From assembly GCA_019421385.1 (NCBI GenBank), contig JAHZFK010000002.1, positions 93,560 to 109,887 on the forward strand: a stretch of 16,328 nucleotides of DNA, given 5' to 3'. Source of the stretch: Clostridiales bacterium. Its GTDB lineage: Bacteria > Bacillota > Clostridia > Oscillospirales > Butyricicoccaceae. Positions within the stretch are counted from its first letter, which is position 1, and every line of letters begins with the position of its first letter. The position numbers were made by a program, and so were the translations under genes. The notes below the pieces were generated by a model. It had not been told where the DNA came from. It worked only from the letters and a program-made list of their open reading frames with translations, and did no database searches. Of this stretch, positions 1 to 7,047 are shown piece after piece.

Positions 1-6
1 TAGTGC

Positions 7-1623
7 TTATTGAACTGCATTGTTTTTGCTCCTTTTCAGCGATGCTGCGACAAACGCCTTGAACAGCGGATGCGCGCGGTTGGGACGGGACTTGAACTCG
101 GGGTGGAACTGTACGCCGATGTAGAACGGATGGTTCGGAATCTCAACGGTTTCCACCAGTTCGCCCGTCGGGGAAGTACCGGTGATCAGCATACCCTTGG
201 CTTCGATCTGATCACGGAAGTTGTTGTTGAACTCATAGCGGTGGCGGTGGCGTTCGGAGATCATCTCCGAGCCGTAGGCCGATGCCATGATGGTGTCCGG
301 ACGGATCTTGCACGGATATGCGCCCAGACGCATCGTACCGCCCTTTTTGGAAACGCCCTGCTGGCTCTCCATCAGGTCAATGACCGGATGGGTGGAATCC
401 GGATCGAACTCGGAAGAGTTTGCATCCTCAAAGCCGAGGACATTGCGTGCGTAGCTCATGACTGCGATCTGCATGCCGAGGCAGATGCCGAAGTAGGGGA
501 TGCCCTGCGTACGGGCGTAGTTTGCCGCACAGATCATACCCTCGATGCCGCGCGGACCGAAGCCGCCGGGCAGGATGATGCCGTCGACCTCGCCGAGCAG
601 CTTGTCCACGGTCGAGTCGTTGATTTCCTCGGAATCGACCCAGTCGATATCGACAAAGCAGCCGGTTTCATAACCGCCGTGCTGCAATGCTTCCGCAACC
701 GACAGGTAAGCGTCGTGCAACTTGACATACTTGCCGACCAGCGCAATCTTGACATGCTCCTTGCGGGAGGCGATGCGCTCAAGCATCTCGACCCACTCGC
801 TCATATCGCCCTTGGGCGCGCCAATGGCAAGCTCACGGCAGACGATATCGGACAGATGGCTTTCCTCCAGCATCATGGGTGCCTGATACAGCACGGGAAG
901 CGTGCGGTTTTCGATGACGCAGTCCTCCTGCACGGTGCAGAAGAGCGAAATCTTACGCTTGATTTCGTCGTCCAGCGGCTGGTCGACACGCGCGACGATA
1001 ATGTCCGGCGAAATGCCCAGACCACGCAGTTCCTTAACCGAGTGCTGGGTGGGCTTGGACTTGGGTTCGTTCGAGCCGGAGATAAACGGCACGAGCGTCA
1101 CATGGATAAACAGGCAGTTGCGGCGGCCGACCTCGGTCGCCACCTGACGGATGGCTTCGAGGAACGGCTGGGACTCAATGTCGCCGGTCGTGCCGCCGAT
1201 CTCGGTGATGACAACATCCGCCGAGGTCTTTTTGCCGACCGAATAGATGAACGACTTGATTTCGTTGGTGATATGCGGGATGACCTGCACGGTTTCGCCC
1301 AGATATTCGCCCGCGCGCTCCTTGTTGAGCACGTTCCAGTATACCTTGCCGGTGGTCAGGTTGGAGAACTTGTTCAGGTCCTCGTCGATGAAGCGCTCGT
1401 AGTGGCCGAGGTCGAGGTCGGTCTCCGCGCCGTCGTCGGTGACATAAACCTCGCCGTGCTGGAACGGGCTCATCGTTCCGGGGTCAACATTGATATACGG
1501 GTCCAGCTTCTGCGCGGCAACCTTCAGGCCGCGGCTTTTGAGCAGGCGGCCGAGCGACGCGGCCGTGATGCCCTTACCCAGACCGGAGACAACACCGCCG
1601 GTCACAAAGATGTATTTTGTCAT
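7..1623 (-). CDS. pyrG: CTP synthase (glutamine-hydrolysing)
   Basis: A 538-residue protein of normal family length that aminates UTP to CTP using ATP and glutamine, the last step of de novo pyrimidine nucleotide synthesis in the cytoplasm. The N-terminal synthetase domain opens with FVTGGVVSGLGKGI (P-loop at about residues 7-20) and carries the DPYINVDPGTMSPFQHGEV substrate region. The C-terminal class I glutamine amidotransferase domain shows LPGGFGPRG, the nucleophile motif GICLGMQ (about residue 380) and the catalytic His-Glu in VQFHPEFKSRP. Its ATG overlaps the dapF stop as ATGA, so the two are almost certainly co-transcribed and translationally coupled. The overlap leaves no room for the separate pyrG leader used for CTP-sensing attenuation in Bacillus. 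Only six bases follow the stop before the window edge, so a terminator cannot be judged. Identity is very secure. Confidence 0.98.
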   Translation of the reverse strand: MTKYIFVTGGVVSGLGKGITAASLGRLLKSRGLKVAAQKLDPYINVDPGTMSPFQHGEVYVTDDGAETDLDLGHYERFIDEDLNKFSNLTTGKVYWNVLNKERAGEYLGETVQVIPHITNEIKSFIYSVGKKTSADVVITEIGGTTGDIESQPFLEAIRQVATEVGRRNCLFIHVTLVPFISGSNEPKSKPTQHSVKELRGLGISPDIIVARVDQPLDDEIKRKISLFCTVQEDCVIENRTLPVLYQAPMMLEESHLSDIVCRELAIGAPKGDMSEWVEMLERIASRKEHVKIALVGKYVKLHDAYLSVAEALQHGGYETGCFVDIDWVDSEEINDSTVDKLLGEVDGIILPGGFGPRGIEGMICAANYARTQGIPYFGICLGMQIAVMSYARNVLGFEDANSSEFDPDSTHPVIDLMESQQGVSKKGGTMRLGAYPCKIRPDTIMASAYGSEMISERHRHRYEFNNNFRDQIEAKGMLITGTSPTGELVETVEIPNHPFYIGVQFHPEFKSRPNRAHPLFKAFVAASLKRSKNNAVQ

Positions 1624-2465
1624 AACTCGATTTCCCCCTTAAATACGGTCGTTGCCGCGCCCGTCATGAACACGGTCTGGTCGGTGTAGCGCACAGTCAG
1701 ATCGCCGCCGCGCAGATGTACGGTAATATCCTCGCCTTTTTGTGTGCGTCCGGTCAGTACGGCGGCCACGCCCACCGCACATGCGCCTGTGCCGCAGGCC
1801 CAGGTTTCTCCTGAGCCGCGCTCCCATACGCGCATCTTGAGCGTGCCGTCCGGCAGGACGTTGACAAACTCGGTGTTGACGCGCTCCGGGAACAGCGCAT
1901 GGTGCTCAAACTTGGGGCCGATCCGCTCGAGATCCAGCCCGTCGATGTCCTCATCGAGGAAAAGGACGCAGTGCGGGTTGCCCATGGAAACGCAGGTCAT
2001 GTGGTATACCTTTTCGTCCACGACGATCGGCGCGCCGATGACCGTGTCGCCTTCGAGGTCGACCGGGATATCGGCAGGCTTCAGGATCGCCGCGCCCATG
2101 TCCACGCGAGCGGATACCATTTTGCCATCTTCGACGGTCAGTTCAAGCGTTTTAACGCCAGAAAGCGTATCGACCGTGATGGTGGTGCGTCCGTCGGTCA
2201 TGCCGTTGTCGAACAGGTATTTGCCGACGCAGCGGATGCCGTTGCCGCACATTTTGCCCTCCGACCCGTCGGCGTTGAAAATGCGCATCTGCGCATCCGC
2301 CTTGTCCGAAGGGGAGATCAGGATGATGCCGTCGCCGCCGATGCCGAAGTGCGGCTCACTCAGCCGGACGGAGAGCGACGCGGGATCGGGTACCGTCTGG
2401 TCAAAACAGTTGAAATAAATGTAGTTGTTGCCGCAGCCGTGCATCTTGGTGAAGGACAGCTTCAA
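1620..2465 (-). CDS. dapF: diaminopimelate epimerase, TTG start
   Basis: Converts LL- to meso-diaminopimelate, the penultimate step of lysine synthesis and the supplier of the peptidoglycan cross-linking residue. I choose a TTG start at 2465 because a strong AAGGAGGGAG lies five bases upstream and the product then begins MKLSFTKMHGCGN as in the family. This gives 281 residues and puts the first catalytic cysteine at residue 73 (MCGNGIRC), the classical position. The second catalytic cysteine is in WACGTGAC (about residue 224). The frame stays open upstream to an ATG at 2540, but that extension runs through a terminator hairpin and is not protein-like. The usual GNDF near the N-terminus reads GNNY here. 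pyrG follows with a 4-base overlap; this pairing of cell-wall and nucleotide genes looks like simple operon packing. Identity is very secure and the start is well supported. Confidence 0.96.
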   Translation of the reverse strand: MKLSFTKMHGCGNNYIYFNCFDQTVPDPASLSVRLSEPHFGIGGDGIILISPSDKADAQMRIFNADGSEGKMCGNGIRCVGKYLFDNGMTDGRTTITVDTLSGVKTLELTVEDGKMVSARVDMGAAILKPADIPVDLEGDTVIGAPIVVDEKVYHMTCVSMGNPHCVLFLDEDIDGLDLERIGPKFEHHALFPERVNTEFVNVLPDGTLKMRVWERGSGETWACGTGACAVGVAAVLTGRTQKGEDITVHLRGGDLTVRYTDQTVFMTGAATTVFKGEIEL

Positions 2466-2481
2466 GCGGGCTCCCTCCTTA

Positions 2482-2542
2482 GAAAAAACAAAAAATGGTA
2501 TATGAGCAGGACCGATCACAGACCGTTGCTCATATACCATTT
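2482..2542 (-). terminator. strong intrinsic terminator after the ANTAR gene, directly before dapF
   Basis: On the minus strand a perfect 16-bp inverted repeat (arms 2542-2527 and 2508-2493, loop of 18 bases) is followed by TTTTTTGTTTTTT. It lies 105 bases past the ANTAR gene stop and ends about 17 bases before the dapF TTG, next to the dapF ribosome site. It probably ends the glutamate synthase-glnA-ANTAR transcript. Being so close to dapF, it could also act as a leader attenuator for dapF-pyrG. The sequence does not decide between these roles. Confidence 0.85.
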
Positions 2543-2553
2543 AGTATATCATA
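2543..2553 (-). promoter_or_regulatory. candidate extended -10 promoter for dapF-pyrG
   Basis: The minus strand reads TATGATATACT, which is TATACT preceded by the TRTGn extended -10 element. No convincing -35 is present. The start point would fall near 2536, inside the 5' arm of the terminator just downstream, so these transcripts would form a hairpin shortened to about 10 bp. dapF needs some promoter downstream of, or overlapping, the terminator, and this is the best I can find. It is a weak call. Confidence 0.35.
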
Positions 2554-2646
2554 ATCCGCCGGGAATTTCTCTATTCATTTCAAAAAAAGGGGAAAAATTT
2601 TGTCGCAGCGGGACGGATGGTTTGAGCGGTATCGCACAAAAGCGGG

Positions 2647-3222
2647 TCATTCCGGTGTGCCGCCGGAGATGATGTGTTCCGCGATTTCCCGTTTGGTGCG
2701 CCGCTGCTGCATTGCCTGCTGTTCGATATAGGCGTGTGCCTCGGGTTCGCTCATCGCGCAGCATTCGATCAGCAGGCATTTGGCACGGTCGACCAGACGG
2801 ATATCCTCGATACGCTGCTGCAAACGGCGGTTTTCGCGCCGCAGACCGGTCAGGCGGGAGCGCGCGGCGCGCGTCATGCGAAGCGCCTGTAAAAACAGAG
2901 TGCGGGACAGCGGCTTTGGGATAACAAATACCCCGTCGTCCTCGACCTTTTCGGCAACACTGTCAGAAACCTCGGCTTTTGCCAGCAGGATCACGCCGGC
3001 AAGCGTATCGCACGCGGCGGTTTGTGCCAGTTCATGGCCGAATTCATCCGGCAGCGGCGTGTTGACCAGAACCAGATCAAAGTCGCCGTCCACCAGTGCA
3101 CGGCGGGCTTCCGAACCGGAGGAAACCGCAACGGTCTTAGCCTGCACACCGCAGGAGGTGAGGAATTGTGTCAGCATGGCATGGGATTTTTGCGTGGCGG
3201 AAACGATCATAATGCGTTCCAA
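2647..3222 (-). CDS. ANTAR-domain RNA-binding antiterminator with degenerate receiver domain
   Basis: A 191-residue cytoplasmic regulator. Residues 1-115 have the receiver fold pattern (MERIMIVSA, DFDLVLVNTPLPDE, VILLAKAE, VFVIPKPL). The phospho-acceptor aspartate is replaced by Asn54 and the N-terminal acidic pocket is missing, while the lysine in IPKPL remains. This should be a non-phosphorylated pseudo-receiver, as in AmiR. A basic helix (RSRLTGLRRENRRLQQRIED, about 117-136) leads into the C-terminal ANTAR three-helix domain (about 137-187) with the family pattern AKCLLIE, MSEPEAHAYIEQQAM, REIAEHII. ANTAR domains bind RNA hairpins with six-base loops and prevent transcription termination. 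The start is TTG at 3222, ten bases after AGGAGGG; an ATG four codons inside is the alternative. It is the last gene of the glutamate synthase operon, 39 bases after glnA. Three hexaloop hairpin-terminator pairs in this window are its likely targets. The signal it senses is unknown. Confidence 0.93.
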   Translation of the reverse strand: MERIMIVSATQKSHAMLTQFLTSCGVQAKTVAVSSGSEARRALVDGDFDLVLVNTPLPDEFGHELAQTAACDTLAGVILLAKAEVSDSVAEKVEDDGVFVIPKPLSRTLFLQALRMTRAARSRLTGLRRENRRLQQRIEDIRLVDRAKCLLIECCAMSEPEAHAYIEQQAMQQRRTKREIAEHIISGGTPE

Positions 3223-3261
3223 GCAGCGTTTCCCTCCTTTCGGGTAAGGATGGGAGTGAGA

Positions 3262-4581
3262 TCAATAGCGCTCGAAGTACAGCGTGCGCTCGGCGGAAAA
3301 CCGGTCGTCCGCCAGCGCAATGCGGTCGTGTTCGACCTGTTTGGCGGCGAAAAACGCTTCGCGCGCTTTTTCCGGCAGGTGACGGGTGATGAAAGGACTG
3401 TCTTGCGCGCAGCGGATGGCTTCACAAAGTGAGCCGGGCAGCGCCTGATATTGGGCGCGAACCGCATCTGAGGCGGTGAACAGGTTGTCATTGCAAGCAG
3501 GGGCGAGCGGCAGCTGCTGTTCGATGCCGTCCAGACCCGCGTGGATGAGTAGAGCAAAGACAATATAGGGATTGATACAGCCGTCGAACGAGCGTACCTT
3601 CATGCGGTTTGCCAGTTTGCCGTTTGCCAGAGGTACAGCGATCAGCGGCGCGCGGTTCTGGTGCGACCAAGTAATATACTTGGGCGCTTCAAATTCGCCC
3701 AGCCGCTGGAACGAGTTGGTCAGCGGGTTGCCGAATACGGTCATTTCCGCCGCATGCTGCAAAATGCCCGCAACAAAGCTGCGTCCTTCTGTACTTTGGT
3801 CGAAGCCTGGATGGAACAGGTTTTCTCCGTTCCGCATAATGGAAACGGACAGGTGCAGGCCGCTGCCGGGAATGCTGGGCAGGGGCTTGGGAAGGAAAGA
3901 GGCGTGCAGGCCACTCGATGCGGCAATGGATTTGACCACCCACTTGAAGGTGACGAAATTGTCTGCCGCTTCGAGTGCCTCTGCATAGCGGAAGTCGATC
4001 TCGTGCTGGCCGGGGCCTTGCTCGTGGTGCGAGGATTCGGGTTGGATATTCATTTCCTCGAGCGTTAGACAGATCTGGCGGCGCACGTTTTCCGCCTTGT
4101 CCAACGGAGCCACGTCGAAATATTCGCCGTGGTCGTGCGGGATGATGGTGGGATGACCGTTTTCATCCAGTTCGAACAGATAAAATTCGCTGGCCGTTCC
4201 CATCGTGATGGAGTAGCCCGACTGACGGGCGCGGCGGCTGGCCTCGCGGAGCAGGTGGCGGCCGTCTCCCTCAAAGGGTGTGCCGTCCGGATAGCGGATA
4301 TCGCAATAGAACCGCACGACGCGCCCCTGCGCGGGCCGCCAAGGCAGGACGGACAGCGTCGCGGGGTCGGGGAACAGCAGCAGGTCGGAGTCGTCGACAT
4401 TGAGAAATCCGCGCAGCGAGGATGCATTGAAGTGGATGCCGTGTTCAAAAGCGCGCGTCAGCTCGGTCGGCATGATGGCAATGTTTTTCTGATTGCCGAA
4501 GATGTCGCAAAAGGCCAGACGGATGAACTTGACGTCGTTCTCCTCTATAAATTGTATGACTTCGTGCATGGTGGTATCCAT
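3262..4581 (-). CDS. glnA: glutamine synthetase, type I-like
   Basis: A 439-residue glutamate-ammonia ligase making glutamine from glutamate, ammonia and ATP; family members are dodecamers. The beta-grasp N-terminus (residues 1-95) ends in the DIRYPDGTPFEGDGR region. The catalytic domain shows SEFYLFELDENG, HHEQGPGQHEIDF (metal and glutamate site), KPLPSIPGSGLHLS (ATP-binding signature) and RMKVRSFDGCINPY. The length matches the short Bacillus I-alpha form and there is no adenylylation-site region. At the position of Bacillus Arg62, a key feedback-inhibition residue, I read Asn61 (RGFLNVDDSD against EGFVRIEESD), so product inhibition may differ. The ATG lies ten bases after GAGAGGAG, with an in-frame ATG four codons later. 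It follows the GXGXG glutamate synthase subunit by 51 bases and precedes the ANTAR gene by 39. This is a second glutamine synthetase besides the type III enzyme at 10126. Confidence 0.95.
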   Translation of the reverse strand: MDTTMHEVIQFIEENDVKFIRLAFCDIFGNQKNIAIMPTELTRAFEHGIHFNASSLRGFLNVDDSDLLLFPDPATLSVLPWRPAQGRVVRFYCDIRYPDGTPFEGDGRHLLREASRRARQSGYSITMGTASEFYLFELDENGHPTIIPHDHGEYFDVAPLDKAENVRRQICLTLEEMNIQPESSHHEQGPGQHEIDFRYAEALEAADNFVTFKWVVKSIAASSGLHASFLPKPLPSIPGSGLHLSVSIMRNGENLFHPGFDQSTEGRSFVAGILQHAAEMTVFGNPLTNSFQRLGEFEAPKYITWSHQNRAPLIAVPLANGKLANRMKVRSFDGCINPYIVFALLIHAGLDGIEQQLPLAPACNDNLFTASDAVRAQYQALPGSLCEAIRCAQDSPFITRHLPEKAREAFFAAKQVEHDRIALADDRFSAERTLYFERY

Positions 4582-4632
4582 AAGAGCCGCGCTCCTCTCT
4601 GATGATTTGACGGAATAGGTTGCCGTTTGCGA

Positions 4633-5361
4633 TTAGCTTTCATAGGTATAAAGCTGATGATAACCGGCCTCCGGATTGGGGGACAGCACATAATATTGCT
4701 GCGCAAGCAGGGCGGAAGCGTCGCCGCCGAAATGGCGGCAGTATTCCTCCAGATACGGCGCAATGCCGTCGAGATCAGCCTGCGTTGCCGGGCTGACCAG
4801 CACCTGCGGCGGCAGACCGGCCGGGGCTTTATCACATCTTAACACAATTTTACCGCCGTGCATACCGGTGCCGCAGAAATTTCCGGCAGGGTAAGAGCCA
4901 TCCTGTCCCTGTCCCAGCACCAGAATCAGGCCGCCGGCCTGATATTCGCCGAGGAACGAGCCGGCTTTGCCGCCGATGACGATAACGGGGAAGTGCTGTT
5001 CGTAGGCTTTCATATGGATGCCGCCGCGGTAGCCGCAGTCGCCCTCGATGAAGATGCGGCCACCGCGCATACCGTAGCCGCAGGCATCGCCTACATTGCC
5101 GTGGACAATGATATCGCCTTGGTTCATGGTGTCTCCCACGGCTTCCTGCGCGTTGCCGAACACCTCGATGGTTGAGCCGCAGAGGTATTGCCCCAGACCA
5201 TTGCCGGGCGTGCCATGGATGGTGATGGTGCGGCCCGACGAGCCGCAGCCGAGATACCGCTGGCCGATCACATTTTCCACCGTGATTTCATTGTCATCAA
5301 TTGCCCTAATCTGTTCATTGAGCTGCTGATAATAGGTTAGGTTTGCCTGTACAGTGGTCAT
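4633..5361 (-). CDS. glutamate synthase GXGXG (C-terminal alpha) subunit
   Basis: A 242-residue stand-alone version of the C-terminal right-handed beta-helix domain of the large glutamate synthase subunit, also related to formylmethanofuran dehydrogenase subunit C. The GXGXG-type repeats run through residues 30-175 (GNGLGQYLCG, GNAQEAVGD, GNVGDACGYGMRGG, GDCGYRGG, GGKAGSFLGEYQAGG, GTGMHGG). The domain is structural: in the fused enzyme it holds the ammonia channel between the amidotransferase and FMN sites. The last 60 residues (ADLDGIAPYLEEYCRHFGG onward) form the usual tail. Its ATG overlaps the upstream stop by one base (TGATG). With the genes at 5361-9650 it completes a glutamate synthase split over several polypeptides, as known in Thermotoga and archaea. 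I give no symbol because naming of the split subunits is inconsistent. Confidence 0.93.
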   Translation of the reverse strand: MTTVQANLTYYQQLNEQIRAIDDNEITVENVIGQRYLGCGSSGRTITIHGTPGNGLGQYLCGSTIEVFGNAQEAVGDTMNQGDIIVHGNVGDACGYGMRGGRIFIEGDCGYRGGIHMKAYEQHFPVIVIGGKAGSFLGEYQAGGLILVLGQGQDGSYPAGNFCGTGMHGGKIVLRCDKAPAGLPPQVLVSPATQADLDGIAPYLEEYCRHFGGDASALLAQQYYVLSPNPEAGYHQLYTYES

Positions 5362-6599
5362 CAGTGTGCGCCTCCTAACTTTTTTGCGCGTTCGGCGCGG
5401 GAGAATGCCATCAGCTGCGGTTTTTCGCGAATCAGGTCGAAGTCGATGGTGTCGAGCGGGGTGCGCTCGCGGATGAGAGAGGTATAGATGCCAGCACGGT
5501 CTACGTCACCGATCATGATGAAGCCGACCAGATGGTTGTCGCGCGTGACCAGTAGCTTGTAGTGCTCTTCGTCCTGCTCGAGATAGGTCTCGCCGTCATA
5601 AGAACCGGCGGTAATCATGTGCAGCCCCATAAAACCGGATGCGTTCATGGGGATTGCCTTGTCGAAGGATGTGCTGCTGCCCGCCATGTTGCGGCCTGCG
5701 GTTTCGCCCTGCATGTAGGCGTTGGGCAGGATGGCGAGGATGCGGTCGGTGTCCGCGGTGATATCGTGCGATACGGTGCAGTCGCCAGCCGCGTAAATGT
5801 CCGGCATGGTGGTGGCAGAATGATTGTCGATCAGGATGCCGCGGTCCACTTCGCAGCCTGCGTCGGCTGCCAGTTCGGTGTTTGGCCGCACGCCGACCGC
5901 AATCACCAGCACGTCAAAATCAATCGTGCCGCCGCTTTGCAGGGTGGCGGTGTTGCCGTCAAAGCGGGCGACACTGTCCCCGAGGACGAAGCGCACGCCC
6001 TTGCTTTCGATGTGCTTCTGGATGATGGCGGCAGGCGCTTCGGTCAGCACATTGGGCAGGATGCGGGGCGCAAGGTCGACGATTGTCAGTTCCTTAACGC
6101 GCTGATAGATGCCCTCGGCGCACTTCAGGCCAATCAGACCCGCGCCGATGATGAGCACGCGCTTGTCGTTTGCATCTCCCAGCATGTTGTTCAGCCGCTT
6201 GGCGTCGTCCAGCGTCATGAAGCTGGTCTTGTTCTGCACGGTGTCCAGCCCCTCCATCGGCGGGACGAACGGACGCGAGCCGGTGCAGATGCACAATTTG
6301 TCATAGGGAACGGTTTCGCCGTGCTCCAGCAGCACGGTCTTTGCCGCAGGGTCAATTTTGGTCACCGTGCGGCCGAGCATGGTTTTGACGCCGTTCTTCT
6401 CATAAAAGTCAGCCGGACGATAGTGCAGCATTTTGTCCTCGGTCGTTTTGCCAAGCAGGAGATAGGAGATCAGCGGACGACCATATACCGGATAGATTTC
6501 ATCCGAAATGACGGTGATCGCGCTGTCGTGGTCGACCGCACGAATGCCCTCAATCGTGCCGACAGCGGCGGTGCCGTTGCCAATAATCACGTAATTCAT
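5361..6599 (-). CDS. FAD/NAD(P)-dependent oxidoreductase of the glutamate synthase complex
   Basis: A 412-residue flavoprotein of the pyridine nucleotide-disulfide oxidoreductase fold, of the nitrite reductase/rubredoxin reductase-like branch. It shows the N-terminal FAD site YVIIGNGTAAVGTIEG (residues 3-18), a second dinucleotide site RVLIIGAGLIGLKCAEG (about 150) and the FAD-closing motif IYAAGDC (about 275). No redox-active CxxC pair is seen, so it is not a thioredoxin reductase. In this operon it most likely oxidises NAD(P)H and passes electrons through the neighbouring ferredoxin to the FMN core, the job of GltD in the two-subunit enzyme. I start at ATG 6599 because AGAGAGGTG precedes it and the FAD motif follows at once; the open frame continues upstream into the ferredoxin gene, which is not credible coding. 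It is 7 bases after the ferredoxin stop and its stop overlaps the next ATG. NADH versus NADPH preference cannot be read reliably. Confidence 0.92.
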   Translation of the reverse strand: MNYVIIGNGTAAVGTIEGIRAVDHDSAITVISDEIYPVYGRPLISYLLLGKTTEDKMLHYRPADFYEKNGVKTMLGRTVTKIDPAAKTVLLEHGETVPYDKLCICTGSRPFVPPMEGLDTVQNKTSFMTLDDAKRLNNMLGDANDKRVLIIGAGLIGLKCAEGIYQRVKELTIVDLAPRILPNVLTEAPAAIIQKHIESKGVRFVLGDSVARFDGNTATLQSGGTIDFDVLVIAVGVRPNTELAADAGCEVDRGILIDNHSATTMPDIYAAGDCTVSHDITADTDRILAILPNAYMQGETAGRNMAGSSTSFDKAIPMNASGFMGLHMITAGSYDGETYLEQDEEHYKLLVTRDNHLVGFIMIGDVDRAGIYTSLIRERTPLDTIDFDLIREKPQLMAFSRAERAKKLGGAH

Positions 6600-6606
6600 G
6601 CCGATT

Positions 6607-7035
6607 TCACCTCTCTTCATAGACGATAGCCTTGTTCGGACAGCCCTGTACGCACATGGGCTGTCCGAATTCGTTCTTGGCGCACAGTTCGCATTTCTGA
6701 ATCGCGCCCTCATTGGAGGTCGATAATGCGCCACACGGACAGGACAGAATGCAGGTGTAGCAGCCGACGCACTTATCCGAGTCGATTTGCACCGCGCCAT
6801 CGACGATGGTCAGCGCACCCGAAATGCAGCCCTTGACGCACAGCGGGTCGGTGCAATGGCGGCAGTTGACCGCGAAGGAAATATTGTTGCGCTCCTCAAT
6901 GCGGATGCGCGGCGCGATTTTATGATCTTTGAGCGCCTTGACCATCGAAGACTTGCCGGAATTAGCAAAGGCGCAGTAATATTCGCACAAATGGCAGCCA
7001 AGGCACCATTTTTCGTTAACATAAACCCGTTTCAT
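6607..7035 (-). CDS. four-cluster [4Fe-4S] ferredoxin-type electron transfer subunit
   Basis: A 142-residue iron-sulfur protein of the HycB/DmsB-like family. Four cysteine groups are visible: Cys11/14/17/21 (CLGCHLCEYYC), Cys58/61/66/70 (CRHCTDPLCVKGC), Cys89/92/95/99 (CVGCYTCILSC) and Cys115/118/128/132. Sixteen ligands suggest four [4Fe-4S] clusters. It should wire the FAD oxidoreductase (6599-5361) to the FMN/Fe-S glutamate synthase core (8553-7048). The ATG at 7035 follows AAGGAGGAAAGACG, 12 bases past the stop of the core subunit gene. Family and length are clear; the exact electron path is inferred from the operon. Confidence 0.94.
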   Translation of the reverse strand: MKRVYVNEKWCLGCHLCEYYCAFANSGKSSMVKALKDHKIAPRIRIEERNNISFAVNCRHCTDPLCVKGCISGALTIVDGAVQIDSDKCVGCYTCILSCPCGALSTSNEGAIQKCELCAKNEFGQPMCVQGCPNKAIVYEER

Positions 7036-7047
7036 CGTCTTTCCTCC

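Noticed and set aside
10..1689. Open frame of about 560 codons on the plus strand opposite pyrG
   Set aside because: The opposite strand encodes unmistakable CTP synthase; this frame lacks a ribosome site and recognisable domains.
2532..2549. Hairpin ATATAC/GTATAT with a six-base loop overlapping the terminator before dapF, resembling a fourth ANTAR site
   Set aside because: On the minus strand the loop is TAAATG, with neither A at position 1 nor G at position 4, and it overlaps the candidate -10. The geometry is similar but the recognition bases are absent.
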